Assembly (NCBI GenBank): GCA_963781955.1
Contig: CAWAHU010000003.1
Coordinates: forward strand, 620,001-684,000
Direction: 5' to 3'
From: Bog-473 sp963781955
GTDB lineage: Bacteria; Actinomycetota; Acidimicrobiia; Acidimicrobiales; RAAP-2
DNA length: 64,000 nt
Shown one piece after another: positions 17,082-26,506 of this stretch (its first letter is position 1; every line of letters starts with the position of its first letter). The position numbers and the translations under genes are program-made. The notes under the pieces were generated by a model. It was not told where the DNA came from, made no database searches, and worked only from the letters and a program-made list of their open reading frames with translations.

Positions 17082-20000
17082 GTGCCCCAACCAGGAGACG
17101 ACTCAACGCGCGCTGCGGCCCCGCCGAGGGCCCGCAAGGACCGCGCCGAGACCGTGGCGACCCTGGTGGCCGTGCTCTGGGTGCTCGCCGTGGCGGTCGC
17201 CTTCGCGCTGACCGACGGGAACGTCTCGGTGGTCGGCCTCCTCGCCATCTCCCCCTTCATCGCCGCCGCGTTCGCCCGCCCGTCGCGGGTGGCGCTGGTC
17301 GGGATCCTCGCCGCGTTGGTCGCGCTGCTCGTCCCGATGCAACTTCGTGTGTACGGCGAGCTCAACCACACACTGCGCGTGATCACCGTGCTGGCCGCCA
17401 CCGCGCTGGCCATGTGGATCTCCCATCTGCGCGCCGAGCGGACCGTGCAGCTGCGCACGGCGCGTTGGGAGACCAGGAACGAGCGGCGCCGGCGGGTGGC
17501 CGCGGAGACGGCGCAGCGGATGCAGGCGATGGCGCGTGCGCTCACCACCGCGGCCGACCCGGCCCAGGTGGCCGACGCCGTCTTCGCCGCGGTGCGCGAC
17601 GAGCTGTCGGTGGACGCCGCCACCTTCGCGCTGCTCGGCGAGCGGGGCCGCCTGCGGACGCTGCGTCGCTTCGGCTACGACCCCGACGACCCGGTCGAGG
17701 ACGTCCTGGCGGTGCTGCGGCCGGACGGCCCCGTTCTGGGGGGCCGCGACGCGCTCTTCGCCGGGTCCCGTGACGACCTGCGCCGCCAGCGGCCGGACCT
17801 GTTCGCCCCCCTCCGGTCCAGCCGGTTCCGCGCCTTCGCCGTCGTGCCGCTCGTGGTCTCGGACCACACCATCGGCGCCGTCGTGGTGCACTGGGTGGGC
17901 AACCGGGAGATCTCCGAGCCCGACCGGGGCTTCCTCTTCGCCATCACCGGTGCGGCCGCGCAGGCGGTGGAGCGGGCCCGCCTCACCGTCACCGATTTCG
18001 TGAACCTGGAGCGCAGCCAACAGCTGCACCACCTGAGCTCGGCGCTGGCCGCGGCCACCACGCCCCGGGACGTCGCGTTGGCCGCCGTGACCGCCGGCTG
18101 TGAGGCCATGGGGGCCGGGTCGGGGGCCGTGCGCGTCCCGGCGCCCGGTGAGCGGGCGCTCGCCTGCCTGGCCTCGGGCGGCCGCCCCGCCCTGCTGACG
18201 CCCGGCCGGGTACCCCTGGAAGGCAGCAACGCCGGTACGAGCTTCGTGCTGGGCCGGACGGAGGTGACGACGGTCGCGCCCGGTGAGGAGCCCGCCGGGG
18301 CGCCGGGGGCCGAGCTGGTCCCGGGCGTGTTGGAGGAGGCGGCGGGGCCCGTGACCATCGTGAGCGAGCCCCTCGTCGGCAGCGTGGGGTCGCTCGGCGT
18401 CCTCTCCCTCGCCCTGGTGGACCGCCCCGATCCGGGCGAGCCCGAGCTGCGCTTCCTCTCCACGCTGGCCGGGCTCACCGCGCAGGCCCTCGAGAGGGCG
18501 CAGATGTTCGAGCACGAGCGGGCGGCGCGGCGCGACGCCGAAGCTGGACGGGAGCGCCTCGGCCTCCTCTCGGACGTGACCCGGCTCCTCAGCTCGAGCC
18601 TCGACCCCACCACCGTGATCCAGCGGACCATCAACCTCGTCGAAGGCCGCCTGGCGGACTCCTGCGTCGTGCACGTGCCCGGTGACAACGGGCTGATGCG
18701 GCTCGACGTCCACCAACCGGGGACGGCGGGCCCGGCCCGGACGGCGTGGTCCGGCACCGAGGAGATCCCCTTCGGCGCCGGCGCGCCCGTGGCGGTCGCA
18801 TTCCGGACCGGCCGCACCCAGCTGGTCCCGGTGGACCCTCTTGACCCGGGCGAGCGGGCGGGGCGCGGCACGGACGCGGCGACCGCGCTTGCCGTCCCGC
18901 TCACGGCCAACGGCGAGGTCATCGGCGTCATGACCTTCGTCGACCAGCCCGGCCGGGGCTTCGAGGTGGACGATGTGGCGCTGGCCACCGAGGTGGCCAG
19001 CCGGACCGGCGTGGCGCTCTCGAACGCCACCCGGTTCCAACGCGAGCACGTGGTGGCCGAGATCCTCCAGCGTGCCGTCCTCCCCGACTCGCTGCCCCGC
19101 TCCGAGGGCCTGCTGCTCGACGCCGAGTACCAGGCCGGGGTGGCCGGCACCTACGCCGGCGGCGACTGGTACGACGTGTTCGAGCTCGGCGAGGACACAC
19201 TCTTCTTCAGCGTGGGCGACGTCATGGGCAAGGGCGCCCCGGCCGCGGCGCTGATGGGCCAGGTGCGCAGTGCCATCCGCGCCTACGCGGTGGCGGGCCT
19301 CTCGCCGTCCGAGGTGCTGTCCTCCCTCGACGAGCTGTTCGACGCCCTGATCGAGGACCGCGTGGTCACCGCGGTCGTCGGCACGGCCTCCCCCGCCACG
19401 GGCCGGGTCCTGCTCACCACCGCCGGGCACCCACCCCCGCTGGTCGTGCGCGCCGACGGCAGCACCACCTTCTGCCCCACCGAGCACTCGCTGCTCATCG
19501 CGGCCGGGCTGCACGGGGGGCCGCGGCCGACGGCCGACGTCCTGCTCCAGCCCGGTGACGCCCTGGTGATGTACTCCGACGGGCTGATCGAGCGGCACGG
19601 CGAGCTGATCACCGACGGGATGGAGCGCCTGTCCGCTGCGGCAACGGAGATTGCAATCGCGGGATGGCCAGAACGGCCCGCCGTGGCCTTCGCGTCGGCA
19701 CTGGGCGACGACGAGCGCACCGACGACGTGGTCGTGCTGTGCCTGCGATTCACCGGGGCCCGCGACGGGCGCATACCTCCTCGCCCAGTGGGTACGACAC
19801 GAGATGGCATGTCGACGCTTCGCCTCGAGCCCGTGGTCGAGAGCACGCCGGCCGCGCGCCACTGGATCGCGGCGCACCTCCGGGGCCTGCCCCGCGAAGT
19901 GTCCGAGGCCGCCTCCCTCCTGACGTCCGAGCTGGTGACCAATGCCGTGCTGCACGCCGCCACGCCCATCAGGCTCACGCTCCACACCATGGGGGACCGG

Positions 20001-20768
20001 ATCCGCGTCGACGTGGCGGACGGCAACCCCAGCCTCCCGACCCGTAAGGAGTACGGCCGCGACGCGGCGACCGGCCGCGGTCTGCGGCTGTTCGACGCCC
20101 TGGCGTCGGACTGGGGCGTGCAGACCCTGGGCGAGGGCAAGGTGGTGTGGTTCGAGCTGCCGGTGGACGTGCCGGTGGCGGAGGAAGACGGGCACGAAGG
20201 TGACGTGCGCCTCGGCTCGGACGGGATCGTGCCGGGTGCGCACCGCGTGGAAGAACCGGCGGCCACGGTGTGCGTGCGCCTGCTCGGCGTCCCGGTGGCC
20301 ATCCTGCAGAAGTCCAGGGAGGAGTACGAGGCTCTCTTCCGCGAGCTGCGGCTGATGAAGGAGCGCTCGGACGAGGAAGACGGGGGCCCGGCACTGCCCG
20401 AGCGCCTGGGTGTCCTCGTCTCGGAGATCGGTGCCCGGTTCGACAACCTGGGGCCGGGCATGGACCAGATGTGGCAGACGGCAGTCGACAACGGGGTGAC
20501 GTCGTTCGATTGGACCCTGGAGCTGCCCCGGTCCGCCGTGGTGGCCTGCGAGTTCTACGACGCCCTGCTCGACGAGGCCGACGAGTTCGGCCTGTCGCAC
20601 CGGCTGCTCACGCTGCCGGCGGCGCCCGCCAGCGTTGCCGTCCGCCGCTGGTTCCTCTCGGAGCTGGTGGGCCAGCTCCACGGCAAGGCGCCCGTGGCCT
20701 GGGCGGACAGCCGGTTTTGCACGGACCTGGGGGAGCGGCCTGTGCTGCGGGAGCCCGCCACGCGCTGA
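17082..20768 (+). CDS. Membrane-anchored GAF-GAF-GAF-PP2C-HATPase regulator
   Basis: A 1,228-aa sensor phosphatase. About residues 24-117 hold four hydrophobic helices. Three GAF-like domains follow (about 145-300, 310-475 and 495-655). The SpoIIE-type PP2C domain (about 670-890) has GGDWYD and VGDVMGKG metal-binding motifs plus MYSDGLIE. An RsbW-like HATPase (about 915-1030) has ELVTNAVLHA and GRGLRLFDAL. The last roughly 175 residues (RVEEPAATVCVRLLGVPVAI onward) are an all-alpha region I cannot assign. The GTG at 17082 is chosen for its strong GGGGGAG site. By position and family it should dephosphorylate the divergently encoded RsbV-like protein in response to signals sensed by the GAF or membrane parts. 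Confidence 0.9.
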   Translation: MPQPGDDSTRAAAPPRARKDRAETVATLVAVLWVLAVAVAFALTDGNVSVVGLLAISPFIAAAFARPSRVALVGILAALVALLVPMQLRVYGELNHTLRVITVLAATALAMWISHLRAERTVQLRTARWETRNERRRRVAAETAQRMQAMARALTTAADPAQVADAVFAAVRDELSVDAATFALLGERGRLRTLRRFGYDPDDPVEDVLAVLRPDGPVLGGRDALFAGSRDDLRRQRPDLFAPLRSSRFRAFAVVPLVVSDHTIGAVVVHWVGNREISEPDRGFLFAITGAAAQAVERARLTVTDFVNLERSQQLHHLSSALAAATTPRDVALAAVTAGCEAMGAGSGAVRVPAPGERALACLASGGRPALLTPGRVPLEGSNAGTSFVLGRTEVTTVAPGEEPAGAPGAELVPGVLEEAAGPVTIVSEPLVGSVGSLGVLSLALVDRPDPGEPELRFLSTLAGLTAQALERAQMFEHERAARRDAEAGRERLGLLSDVTRLLSSSLDPTTVIQRTINLVEGRLADSCVVHVPGDNGLMRLDVHQPGTAGPARTAWSGTEEIPFGAGAPVAVAFRTGRTQLVPVDPLDPGERAGRGTDAATALAVPLTANGEVIGVMTFVDQPGRGFEVDDVALATEVASRTGVALSNATRFQREHVVAEILQRAVLPDSLPRSEGLLLDAEYQAGVAGTYAGGDWYDVFELGEDTLFFSVGDVMGKGAPAAALMGQVRSAIRAYAVAGLSPSEVLSSLDELFDALIEDRVVTAVVGTASPATGRVLLTTAGHPPPLVVRADGSTTFCPTEHSLLIAAGLHGGPRPTADVLLQPGDALVMYSDGLIERHGELITDGMERLSAAATEIAIAGWPERPAVAFASALGDDERTDDVVVLCLRFTGARDGRIPPRPVGTTRDGMSTLRLEPVVESTPAARHWIAAHLRGLPREVSEAASLLTSELVTNAVLHAATPIRLTLHTMGDRIRVDVADGNPSLPTRKEYGRDAATGRGLRLFDALASDWGVQTLGEGKVVWFELPVDVPVAEEDGHEGDVRLGSDGIVPGAHRVEEPAATVCVRLLGVPVAILQKSREEYEALFRELRLMKERSDEEDGGPALPERLGVLVSEIGARFDNLGPGMDQMWQTAVDNGVTSFDWTLELPRSAVVACEFYDALLDEADEFGLSHRLLTLPAAPASVAVRRWFLSELVGQLHGKAPVAWADSRFCTDLGERPVLREPATR

Positions 20769-20774
20769 GCGGAG

Positions 20775-21359
20775 TCAGCGCCCCCGGCTCGTGGTGGCCT
20801 TCTTGAGCACGGTGCCGTAGTGCTCGAGGCCCTCGGCGGAGAGCGTGGCGGACGGACCGCTGGCGATGGCGACCCGTTCGGGCACGATGCCCCACACGGG
20901 CACCTGGAGCTCGGTCCACCACGCGATGGTGGCCTCGAGGTCGTTCGTGCCCAGGCGGGCCGAGCAGATGACCACCCCGGCGGGGACGTTGCGCGGCGTC
21001 ATGCTGAGGGTGGCCAAGACGCGGTTCGGCTCGATGCCGCCCGCACGGGTGGGGATGACCACGGCGTCGGCGCGCCCGAGTGCGGCCTGCACGACGCTCC
21101 CCTCGCCGGGCGGCGTGTCCACGACCACCAAGCCTTCCCCCTGGCTCATGGCCTTGGTCACCGTGCGCACACTGGGCCCCTCGATCAGCTCGACCCCAAC
21201 GAGTGGGTCGGCGTCGTACCACTCGGCCGTCGAGCCCTGCGGGTCGGCGTCGACGAGGATCACGGGGCCGCGGATGCGCTGCACGGCCGCGGCGGCCAGG
21301 TAGACGGACGTGGTCGTCTTGCCGACCCCGCCCTTGACGTTGCTCACGACGATGTTCAC
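20775..21359 (-). CDS. Orphan ParA/MinD-family ATPase
   Basis: A 194-aa P-loop ATPase: MNIVVSNVKGGVGKTTTSVY with the deviant Walker A (KGGVGKTT), VDADPQGSTAEWYD, GLVVVDTPPGEGSVVQAALG and ADAVVIPTRAGGIEPNRVLA. No parB or centromere-like partner gene is adjacent, so it is an orphan of the small ParA/VirC1 type. Its GTG start lies inside the last unit of a 23-bp tandem array that repeats the translation start signal. Its stop lies 6 bases from the convergent PP2C gene end. Confidence 0.87.
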   Translation of the reverse strand: MNIVVSNVKGGVGKTTTSVYLAAAAVQRIRGPVILVDADPQGSTAEWYDADPLVGVELIEGPSVRTVTKAMSQGEGLVVVDTPPGEGSVVQAALGRADAVVIPTRAGGIEPNRVLATLSMTPRNVPAGVVICSARLGTNDLEATIAWWTELQVPVWGIVPERVAIASGPSATLSAEGLEHYGTVLKKATTSRGR

Positions 21360-21460
21360 GGACGGTCCCCCTCAGCGTTCACGGACGGTCCCCCTCAGCG
21401 TTCACGGACGGTCCCCCTCTGCGTTCACGGATCTGCGTTCACGGACGGTCCCGTGCTCAT
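21354..21460 (-). repeat. 23-bp tandem array overlapping the ParA start; chain of mini-ORFs
   Basis: The unit gttcacggacggtcccc plus ctcagc starts at 21354, 21377 and 21400, with a truncated copy at 21423 and another at 21437. Read on the minus strand, each unit carries a GAGGGGGA ribosome site followed 7 bases later by GTGAAC. The chain is ATG at 21460 (11 codons to TGA), then three identical-type 8-codon ORFs beginning GTG AAC GC, each ending in a TGA that overlaps the next GTG. The last TGA overlaps the ParA GTG at 21359. This could be a translational leader or a DNA-binding iteron. Confidence 0.75.
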
Positions 21461-21522
21461 GGCCGGTCCCCCACCGTTGGCTCCCGTTGCACGGGCCTAC
21501 GGTACCGGCCGGCCCCGCCGCG

Positions 21523-22366
21523 TCACGGCAGCAGCAACAGGCCCAACCGCCGCCGGGTGACCAGGACGCCGGCCACCACCATGATCACCAGGTAGGCGAT
21601 GTGCCCGAGGAGGGTCCAGCTCCAGATGCCGAGATCGGCGGCTCTGACCAGCACCACCCCCTGGTAGAGGGGCGTGCAGCGCACCACGACCTGCAGCCAC
21701 CCCGGGTACACGGTGATCGGGTAGAAGGTGGCCGAGAAGAGGAACAGCGGGATGAAGGCGAGCGAGACCATGTCGAAGTCCTGCCACGTCCGCATGTAGG
21801 TCGTGCCGGCCATCCCGGCCGAGGCAAAGGCCAGGCCGATCAGGATGGCGGCGGGCCAGCACAGGATCGCCCACGGCGACACCACGTAGCCGAGCATGGC
21901 CATGATGGCCAAGAAGGCCGCCGAGTACAGGGCGCAACGCAGCACGCACCAGCTGAGCTCGCCCAGGGCAACGTCGTTGACCCCGAGCGGCGTCGACAGC
22001 ATGGCGTCGTAGGTCTTGGCGATCTTCAGCTTGAAGAACACCAGGAAGGTCGAGTCGAGCATGGCCCCGTTCATGGCCGACGACGCCAGGAGGCCCGGCG
22101 CCACGAAGGCGGTGTAGGGCACCAGTGTCCCGTTCACGTCGATGGGGCCGACGAGAGTCGAGAGGCCGATCCCGATCGAGAGCAGGTAGAAGAGCGGCTC
22201 GAAGAAGCCCGAGACGATGAAGATCCACTGTCGCCGGTAGACCATGATGTTGCGCTGCAGGACGCGACGCGTGACGACCGCCGAGCAGCGCCAGGGGCGT
22301 GATCCGTGTCGCCACCCCCGGCGGGCTCCCGCCGTCGAACCTCGCGCTCGCCGTGCCGAGCGCCAC
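21523..22366 (-). CDS. ABC-2 type permease, second subunit (frame interrupted near 5' end)
   Basis: An ABC-2 membrane protein of about 280 aa with six hydrophobic segments: IMVYRRQWIFIVSGFFEPLF, PYTAFVAPGLLASSAMNGAM, ATFYPITVYPGWLQVVV. The N-terminus from a GTG at 22366 (VALGTASARF ... ITPLALLGG) is in a different frame from the body (VLQRNIMVYRRQW). A +1 change at about 22270-22290 joins them. If the start were the ATG at 22245, the usual N-terminal helix would be missing. It abuts the other permease gene. Together with that gene and the ATPase it forms a drug/polyketide-type (DrrAB-like) exporter. Confidence 0.82.
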
Positions 22367-23215
22367 TCAGATCACCAGGCGCCGGGCGAAGGTCCGGCGG
22401 CCCGCCACATAGCCAACCACCGTCAGGGCGACCAGGTAGGCGAGGCTCCCAAGGTCGTGCCAGCCGACGGTGCCGAGCGTGAGGTCGCGGCACAGCGTGA
22501 CGCCGTGGTACAGCGGCGTCGCGTAGGCCACCACCTGCAGCCAACTCGGCATCTGGGTGATCGGGAAGAACGTCCCCGAGAAGAGGAACATCGGGATGAT
22601 GGCGAAGCGGTAGAGGGTCGAGAAGGACGAGTCCTTGTCCTGGGTGGCGGCGAAGGCGGCCACCGGTGCGGCGAAGGCCGCCCCGGTGAGGACGGCCGCC
22701 GGCAGGGCGAGCACCGCCCACGGTGAGTAGACGACACCGAACGCGGCCATGACGGTGAGGTAGATCGTCACCACGATGGTCAGTCGGGCGGCGATCCAGG
22801 CCAGGTGGCCGAGGAGGACGTCGTACACCGAGAGGGGGGCGGCCAGCTGCGCCTGGTACGTGCGCATCCACTTGATGGCACCCATCACGGGGTAGGTGGC
22901 GTCGTTGGTGCCGATCTGCATGCAGGTGCCGGCCAGGAGCCCGGGCGCCAGGTAGGCGACATAGCTCACCCCGCCGACCCCGCCCGAGTGCTTGTTCACG
23001 AGCGAGCCCAGGGCGACACCCATGGCGGCCAGGTACAGAACCGGGATGAGGAAGCTGGTGGCGACCGAGCTGCGCCACGTCCGCTTGTACTGGTAGCCCC
23101 AGTAGCGGGCGGCGCGCAGCCACATGGGCGTCGCCAACCGGCGGGTCCGGGCGGCACCGTCGGCGACGGCGAGCCCTGCCGCTCCGGGTGCCCTCATCCC
23201 GCCGACGGCCGTCAT
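22367..23215 (-). CDS. ABC-2 type permease, first subunit
   Basis: A 282-aa ABC-2 membrane subunit: YKRTWRSSVATSFLIPVLYL, VAYLAPGLLAGTCMQIGTND, FLFSGTFFPITQMPSWLQVV. Its sequence parallels the next permease, so the exporter is a heterodimer of diverged paralogues. The ATG at 23215 follows the ATPase stop by 4 bases and the stop is directly followed by the GTG of the second permease, so the three genes form one operon. Confidence 0.88.
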   Translation of the reverse strand: MTAVGGMRAPGAAGLAVADGAARTRRLATPMWLRAARYWGYQYKRTWRSSVATSFLIPVLYLAAMGVALGSLVNKHSGGVGGVSYVAYLAPGLLAGTCMQIGTNDATYPVMGAIKWMRTYQAQLAAPLSVYDVLLGHLAWIAARLTIVVTIYLTVMAAFGVVYSPWAVLALPAAVLTGAAFAAPVAAFAATQDKDSSFSTLYRFAIIPMFLFSGTFFPITQMPSWLQVVAYATPLYHGVTLCRDLTLGTVGWHDLGSLAYLVALTVVGYVAGRRTFARRLVI

Positions 23216-23219
23216 CGGC

Positions 23220-24234
23220 TCAGTCGACCAGGGTGCGCCCGGTGAGGCGCAGGAACACGTCCTCGAGGGTGGAGCGGCGCACCAGGGTCTGCTGGGCCAC
23301 GTGGCCCATCGCGCGCCACCTCGGCCAGGGCGGCGTCGCCGTCGTCGGTGTAGAGGAGGATGCGGTCGGGCAGCACCTCCTGGCGCTCGGCCAGCTCGGC
23401 CAGGGAGGGGGCGACCTCCTCGTGCTGCCCGGGCGCGAACCGCAGCTCGACCACCTCCTTGGTGGAGAACGTGTCGATGAGCTGGCGCGGCGACCCCTCG
23501 GCGGCGAAGCGGCCCTTGTCCATCACGACGAGGCGGTCGCACAGCTGCTCGGCCTCGTCCATGTAGTGCGTCGTGATCACCAAGGTGACGCCGTCCTGCT
23601 TGAGCCGGTAGAGCCGGTCCCACAGCAGGTGCCGGGCCTGGGGGTCCAGGCCCGTGGTCGGCTCGTCGAGGATCAGGAGGTCGGGGTCGGAGATCAGCGC
23701 CCGGGCGATGGTGAGCCGCCGCTTCATGCCCCCCGACAGGGGGTCGACGCGGTCGTTGGCCCGCTCGGTGAGCTGGGCGAACTCCAACAGCTGGTCGGCG
23801 CGCTCGCGGATCACCTTCTTGGGCAGGTCGAAGTAGCGCCCGTAGATCATCAAGTTGTCCAGGACGGTGAGCTCGAGGTCGAGCGAGTCCTCCTGGGGGA
23901 CCAGCCCCATGCGGGCGCGGATCTCGGGGCCCTGGGTGGACGGGTCCATGCCCAGCACGCGCAGCGTGCCGCCGCTCAGCGGGCTGATGCACGAGATCAT
24001 CCGCATGGTCGAGGTCTTCCCCGCCCCGTTCGGCCCGAGGAACCCGAAGGACTCGCCGCGGGCGATGCTGAAGTCGACGTGGTCGACGGCGGTGAAGTCC
24101 CCGAACCGCTTCTCGAGCCCGTGCGCCTCGACCATGGGGGCGCCGGCCGCGGCGCTGCCGCCGGCGCCGGTCGCGGCGGCGTCGAGCGGCGCCGCTCCGG
24201 GGGCGTGTGCCGTCGGCGAAGAATGTGACGCCAT
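23220..24234 (-). CDS. ABC transporter ATPase, DrrA/CcmA-like (frame interrupted near 3' end)
   Basis: An ATPase of about 338 aa: LGPNGAGKTSTMRMI (Walker A), VDPLSGGMKRRLTIARALIS (signature), LLILDEPTTGLDPQ (Walker B), VITTHYMDEAEQLCDRLVVM. The C-terminal DUF4162-like tail resumes in the +1 frame after DGDAALAEV (about 23305-23315) as AMGHVAQQTLVRRSTLEDVF and ends LTGRTLVD at 23220. The unshifted frame gives a proline/arginine-rich tail. The N-terminus has an extra roughly 30-aa Ala/Gly-rich extension before MVEAHGLEKRFGD, so the true start could be the internal ATG. It is divergent from the GH1 gene, 58 bases away. Confidence 0.85.
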
Positions 24235-24292
24235 CGTCAGGGAACGATACCGTGCCGCCGGGAAGCGGACGAAAAGCGGAGAGGGCGACGCT

Positions 24293-25486
24293 ATGGCTGG
24301 GACGGCACGGGAACGCGCGTTCCCCCGGGGCTTCACGTGGGGCACGGCCACCGCCGCCCACCAGATCGAGGGCGGCAACGTCAACAACGACTGGTGGGAC
24401 TTCGAGCACACGCCTGGGTCCGGCTGCACGGAGTCGTCGGGCGACGGGTGCGACTCGTGGGAGCGCTGGGAGGATGACGCCGACCTCGTGGCCGGTCTCG
24501 GGCTCGACAACTACCGCTTCTCCGTGGAATGGAGCCGGATCGAGCCGGCCGAGGGCGAGTTCTCCCGGGCGGCGCTGGGCCACTACCGGCGCCAGTGCGA
24601 GGGCCTGCGGGCGCGCGGCGTCGACCCCGTCGTCACCTTCCACCACTTCACCTCGCCGCGGTGGCTCGCTGCGCGCGGAGGGTGGGAGACCGACCTCGCC
24701 GTCGAGCGCTTCGGGCGCTTCTGCACCGTGGTGGCCGAGGAGCTCGGCGACGTCATGACGCGCGCCTGCACGCTCAACGAGCCCAACATGGTGGCCACCA
24801 TGGGCTGGGAGATGGGCATGTTCCCGCCCGGGAAGACGGACACGGCGCTGTCACGCGCCGTGTCCGCCCGTTTCGTGGCCGCCCACCGGGTGGCGGTGGA
24901 CGCCGTCCGGGCTGCCGCGCCCGGCGTCCCTGTGGGCCTGACCCTCTCCATGACCGACTACCAGGAGTCCCCGGGCGGGGCCGAGAAGCTCCAGGAGATC
25001 CGTCACCACGCCGAGGACGTCTTCCTCGACGCCACCGGCGGCGACGACTTCCTCGGGATCCAGGTGTACACCCGCATGCTGATCGGGCCCCACGGCTGGA
25101 TCGGGGGTGCCGAGGGCGTGCCCGTCCTCGACATGGGCTACGAGTTCTACCCGGCCTCGCTCGGCAATTGCCTGCGGCGGGCCTGGGACTACACGAAGGG
25201 CGCCGTCCCGCTGCTGGTGACCGAGAACGGCATCGGGACCGCCGACGACGCGCAGCGGGTCGACTACGTCCGCCAGGCGCTCGCCGGCGTGCTCGACGCG
25301 ATCGACGAGGGTGTCGACGTCCGCGGGTACACCTACTGGTCGCTGCTCGACAACTTCGAGTGGGCCTTCGGCTACCGCCCACGTTTCGGCATCGTCAGCG
25401 TGGACCGCTCGACGTTCGCCCGCTCCCCCAAGCCCAGCGCGGCCTGGCTCGCCGCGGTGGCCGAGGCCAACGCGCTCGAAGGGTGA
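24293..25486 (+). CDS. Family 1 glycoside hydrolase (beta-glucosidase type)
   Basis: A 397-aa GH1 enzyme: FPRGFTWGTATAAHQIEGGN (N-terminal signature), LDNYRFSVEWSRIEPAEGEF, RACTLNEPNMVATMGW (acid/base Glu in NEP), LLVTENGIGTADDAQRV (nucleophile Glu in TENG), GYTYWSLLDNFEWAFGYRPR. The ATG at 24293 has GGAGAGGG upstream. No signal peptide is visible, so it probably acts on imported glucosides in the cytoplasm. It is slightly shorter than the usual 440-450 aa but no core motif is missing. Confidence 0.93.
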   Translation: MAGTARERAFPRGFTWGTATAAHQIEGGNVNNDWWDFEHTPGSGCTESSGDGCDSWERWEDDADLVAGLGLDNYRFSVEWSRIEPAEGEFSRAALGHYRRQCEGLRARGVDPVVTFHHFTSPRWLAARGGWETDLAVERFGRFCTVVAEELGDVMTRACTLNEPNMVATMGWEMGMFPPGKTDTALSRAVSARFVAAHRVAVDAVRAAAPGVPVGLTLSMTDYQESPGGAEKLQEIRHHAEDVFLDATGGDDFLGIQVYTRMLIGPHGWIGGAEGVPVLDMGYEFYPASLGNCLRRAWDYTKGAVPLLVTENGIGTADDAQRVDYVRQALAGVLDAIDEGVDVRGYTYWSLLDNFEWAFGYRPRFGIVSVDRSTFARSPKPSAAWLAAVAEANALEG

Positions 25487-25501
25487 CCCGGCGCCCGTCG
25501 G

Positions 25502-26395
25502 TCAGGTGGCGGCGGGCTCGCCGGCGGCGCGTGCGGTGTTGGCCACGATGGCGTCGATGATGGGTCCCCACAGCGGCTGGGGCAGGTCGTGCCCCATCCC
25601 GGCGAAGATCACCAGCTCCGACCCGGGCACGGCAGACGCCGTGGCCCTGCCCCCGCTCACCGAGAGCAGAGGGTCGTCCTCGCCGTGCACCACGAGGAAA
25701 GGGATGCGCACGCCGCGGAGAGCCTCGGTGCGGTCCGACGATCCCAGGACGGCGGCGATCTGGCGCGCCGTCCCTTCGGGGCAGTAGGCGCGGTCGAACG
25801 CCTCGCCGGCACGCTGGCGCAGGAAGGCCTCGTCACTCGGGTACCCGGGTGAGCCGATGACCAGGCTGCCCGCCAGGCTGGCCTCGACGAACTCCTCCCG
25901 GCTGGTGGCAGCCGGCCGCAGCAGAGCGTTGACGGCCTCGCCGGTCGGCGCGCCCACCGTCCAGTCACCGGTGGTCGACATGATGGACGCGGCCGAGAGG
26001 ATCCGATCCCCGTGCTTGATCACGAGCGCCTGCGTGATCATCCCGCCCAGCGACACACCGACGACGTGCGCCTGGTCGATGCCCAGGTGGGCCAGCAGCG
26101 CCGCGGCGTCGTCGGCCATATCCTCGATGCGGTAGGGCGGGACCGGCGGCTCACCGCCGAAGAATGCGACGATGAAGGAACCGAGACTGGGGGCCTCGTG
26201 GAACTTCGTCGAGAGGCCGCTGTCGCGGTTGTCGAAGCGGATGACGAAGAACCGCTGCCGGAGCAGGTCGACGAACCCCTCGGGCCAGGCGGTCAGCTGT
26301 GCGCCGAGGCCCATCACAAGCAACATCGGCGGGTGGGCCGGGTCACCCTCGCTGACGTACTCGATGTCGATCCCGTTGACGTGAGCGGTGGGCAC
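25502..26395 (-). CDS. Alpha/beta hydrolase
   Basis: A 297-aa hydrolase: PPMLLVMGLGAQLTAWPEGF, RFDNRDSGLSTKF (the oxyanion-side RDSG motif), VVGVSLGGMITQALV (nucleophile serine in GVSLGG), FLVVHGEDDPLL (Asp) and FAGMGHDLPQP (His). It resembles the aclacinomycin methylesterase RdmC / putative esterase group common in actinobacteria. The start is a GTG at 26395. It is convergent with the GH1 gene with only 15 bases between. The substrate is unknown. Confidence 0.9.
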   Translation of the reverse strand: MPTAHVNGIDIEYVSEGDPAHPPMLLVMGLGAQLTAWPEGFVDLLRQRFFVIRFDNRDSGLSTKFHEAPSLGSFIVAFFGGEPPVPPYRIEDMADDAAALLAHLGIDQAHVVGVSLGGMITQALVIKHGDRILSAASIMSTTGDWTVGAPTGEAVNALLRPAATSREEFVEASLAGSLVIGSPGYPSDEAFLRQRAGEAFDRAYCPEGTARQIAAVLGSSDRTEALRGVRIPFLVVHGEDDPLLSVSGGRATASAVPGSELVIFAGMGHDLPQPLWGPIIDAIVANTARAAGEPAAT

Positions 26396-26506
26396 GCAAG
26401 ACTCCTTGGGGTCGATTCACCAGCGGTTGCGGATGTAGTCATACCAGCCACGGTGCGCCCGAGCGCGGCCCTGCGCCCGAGCGCCTCGGGGGTTTGCGGC
26501 GGAAGG

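Noticed and set aside
17103..20681. A 1,192-codon minus-strand frame opposite the PP2C regulator
   Set aside because: Same reason: no domain signal, composition of an antisense shadow, and full conserved domain content on the plus strand.
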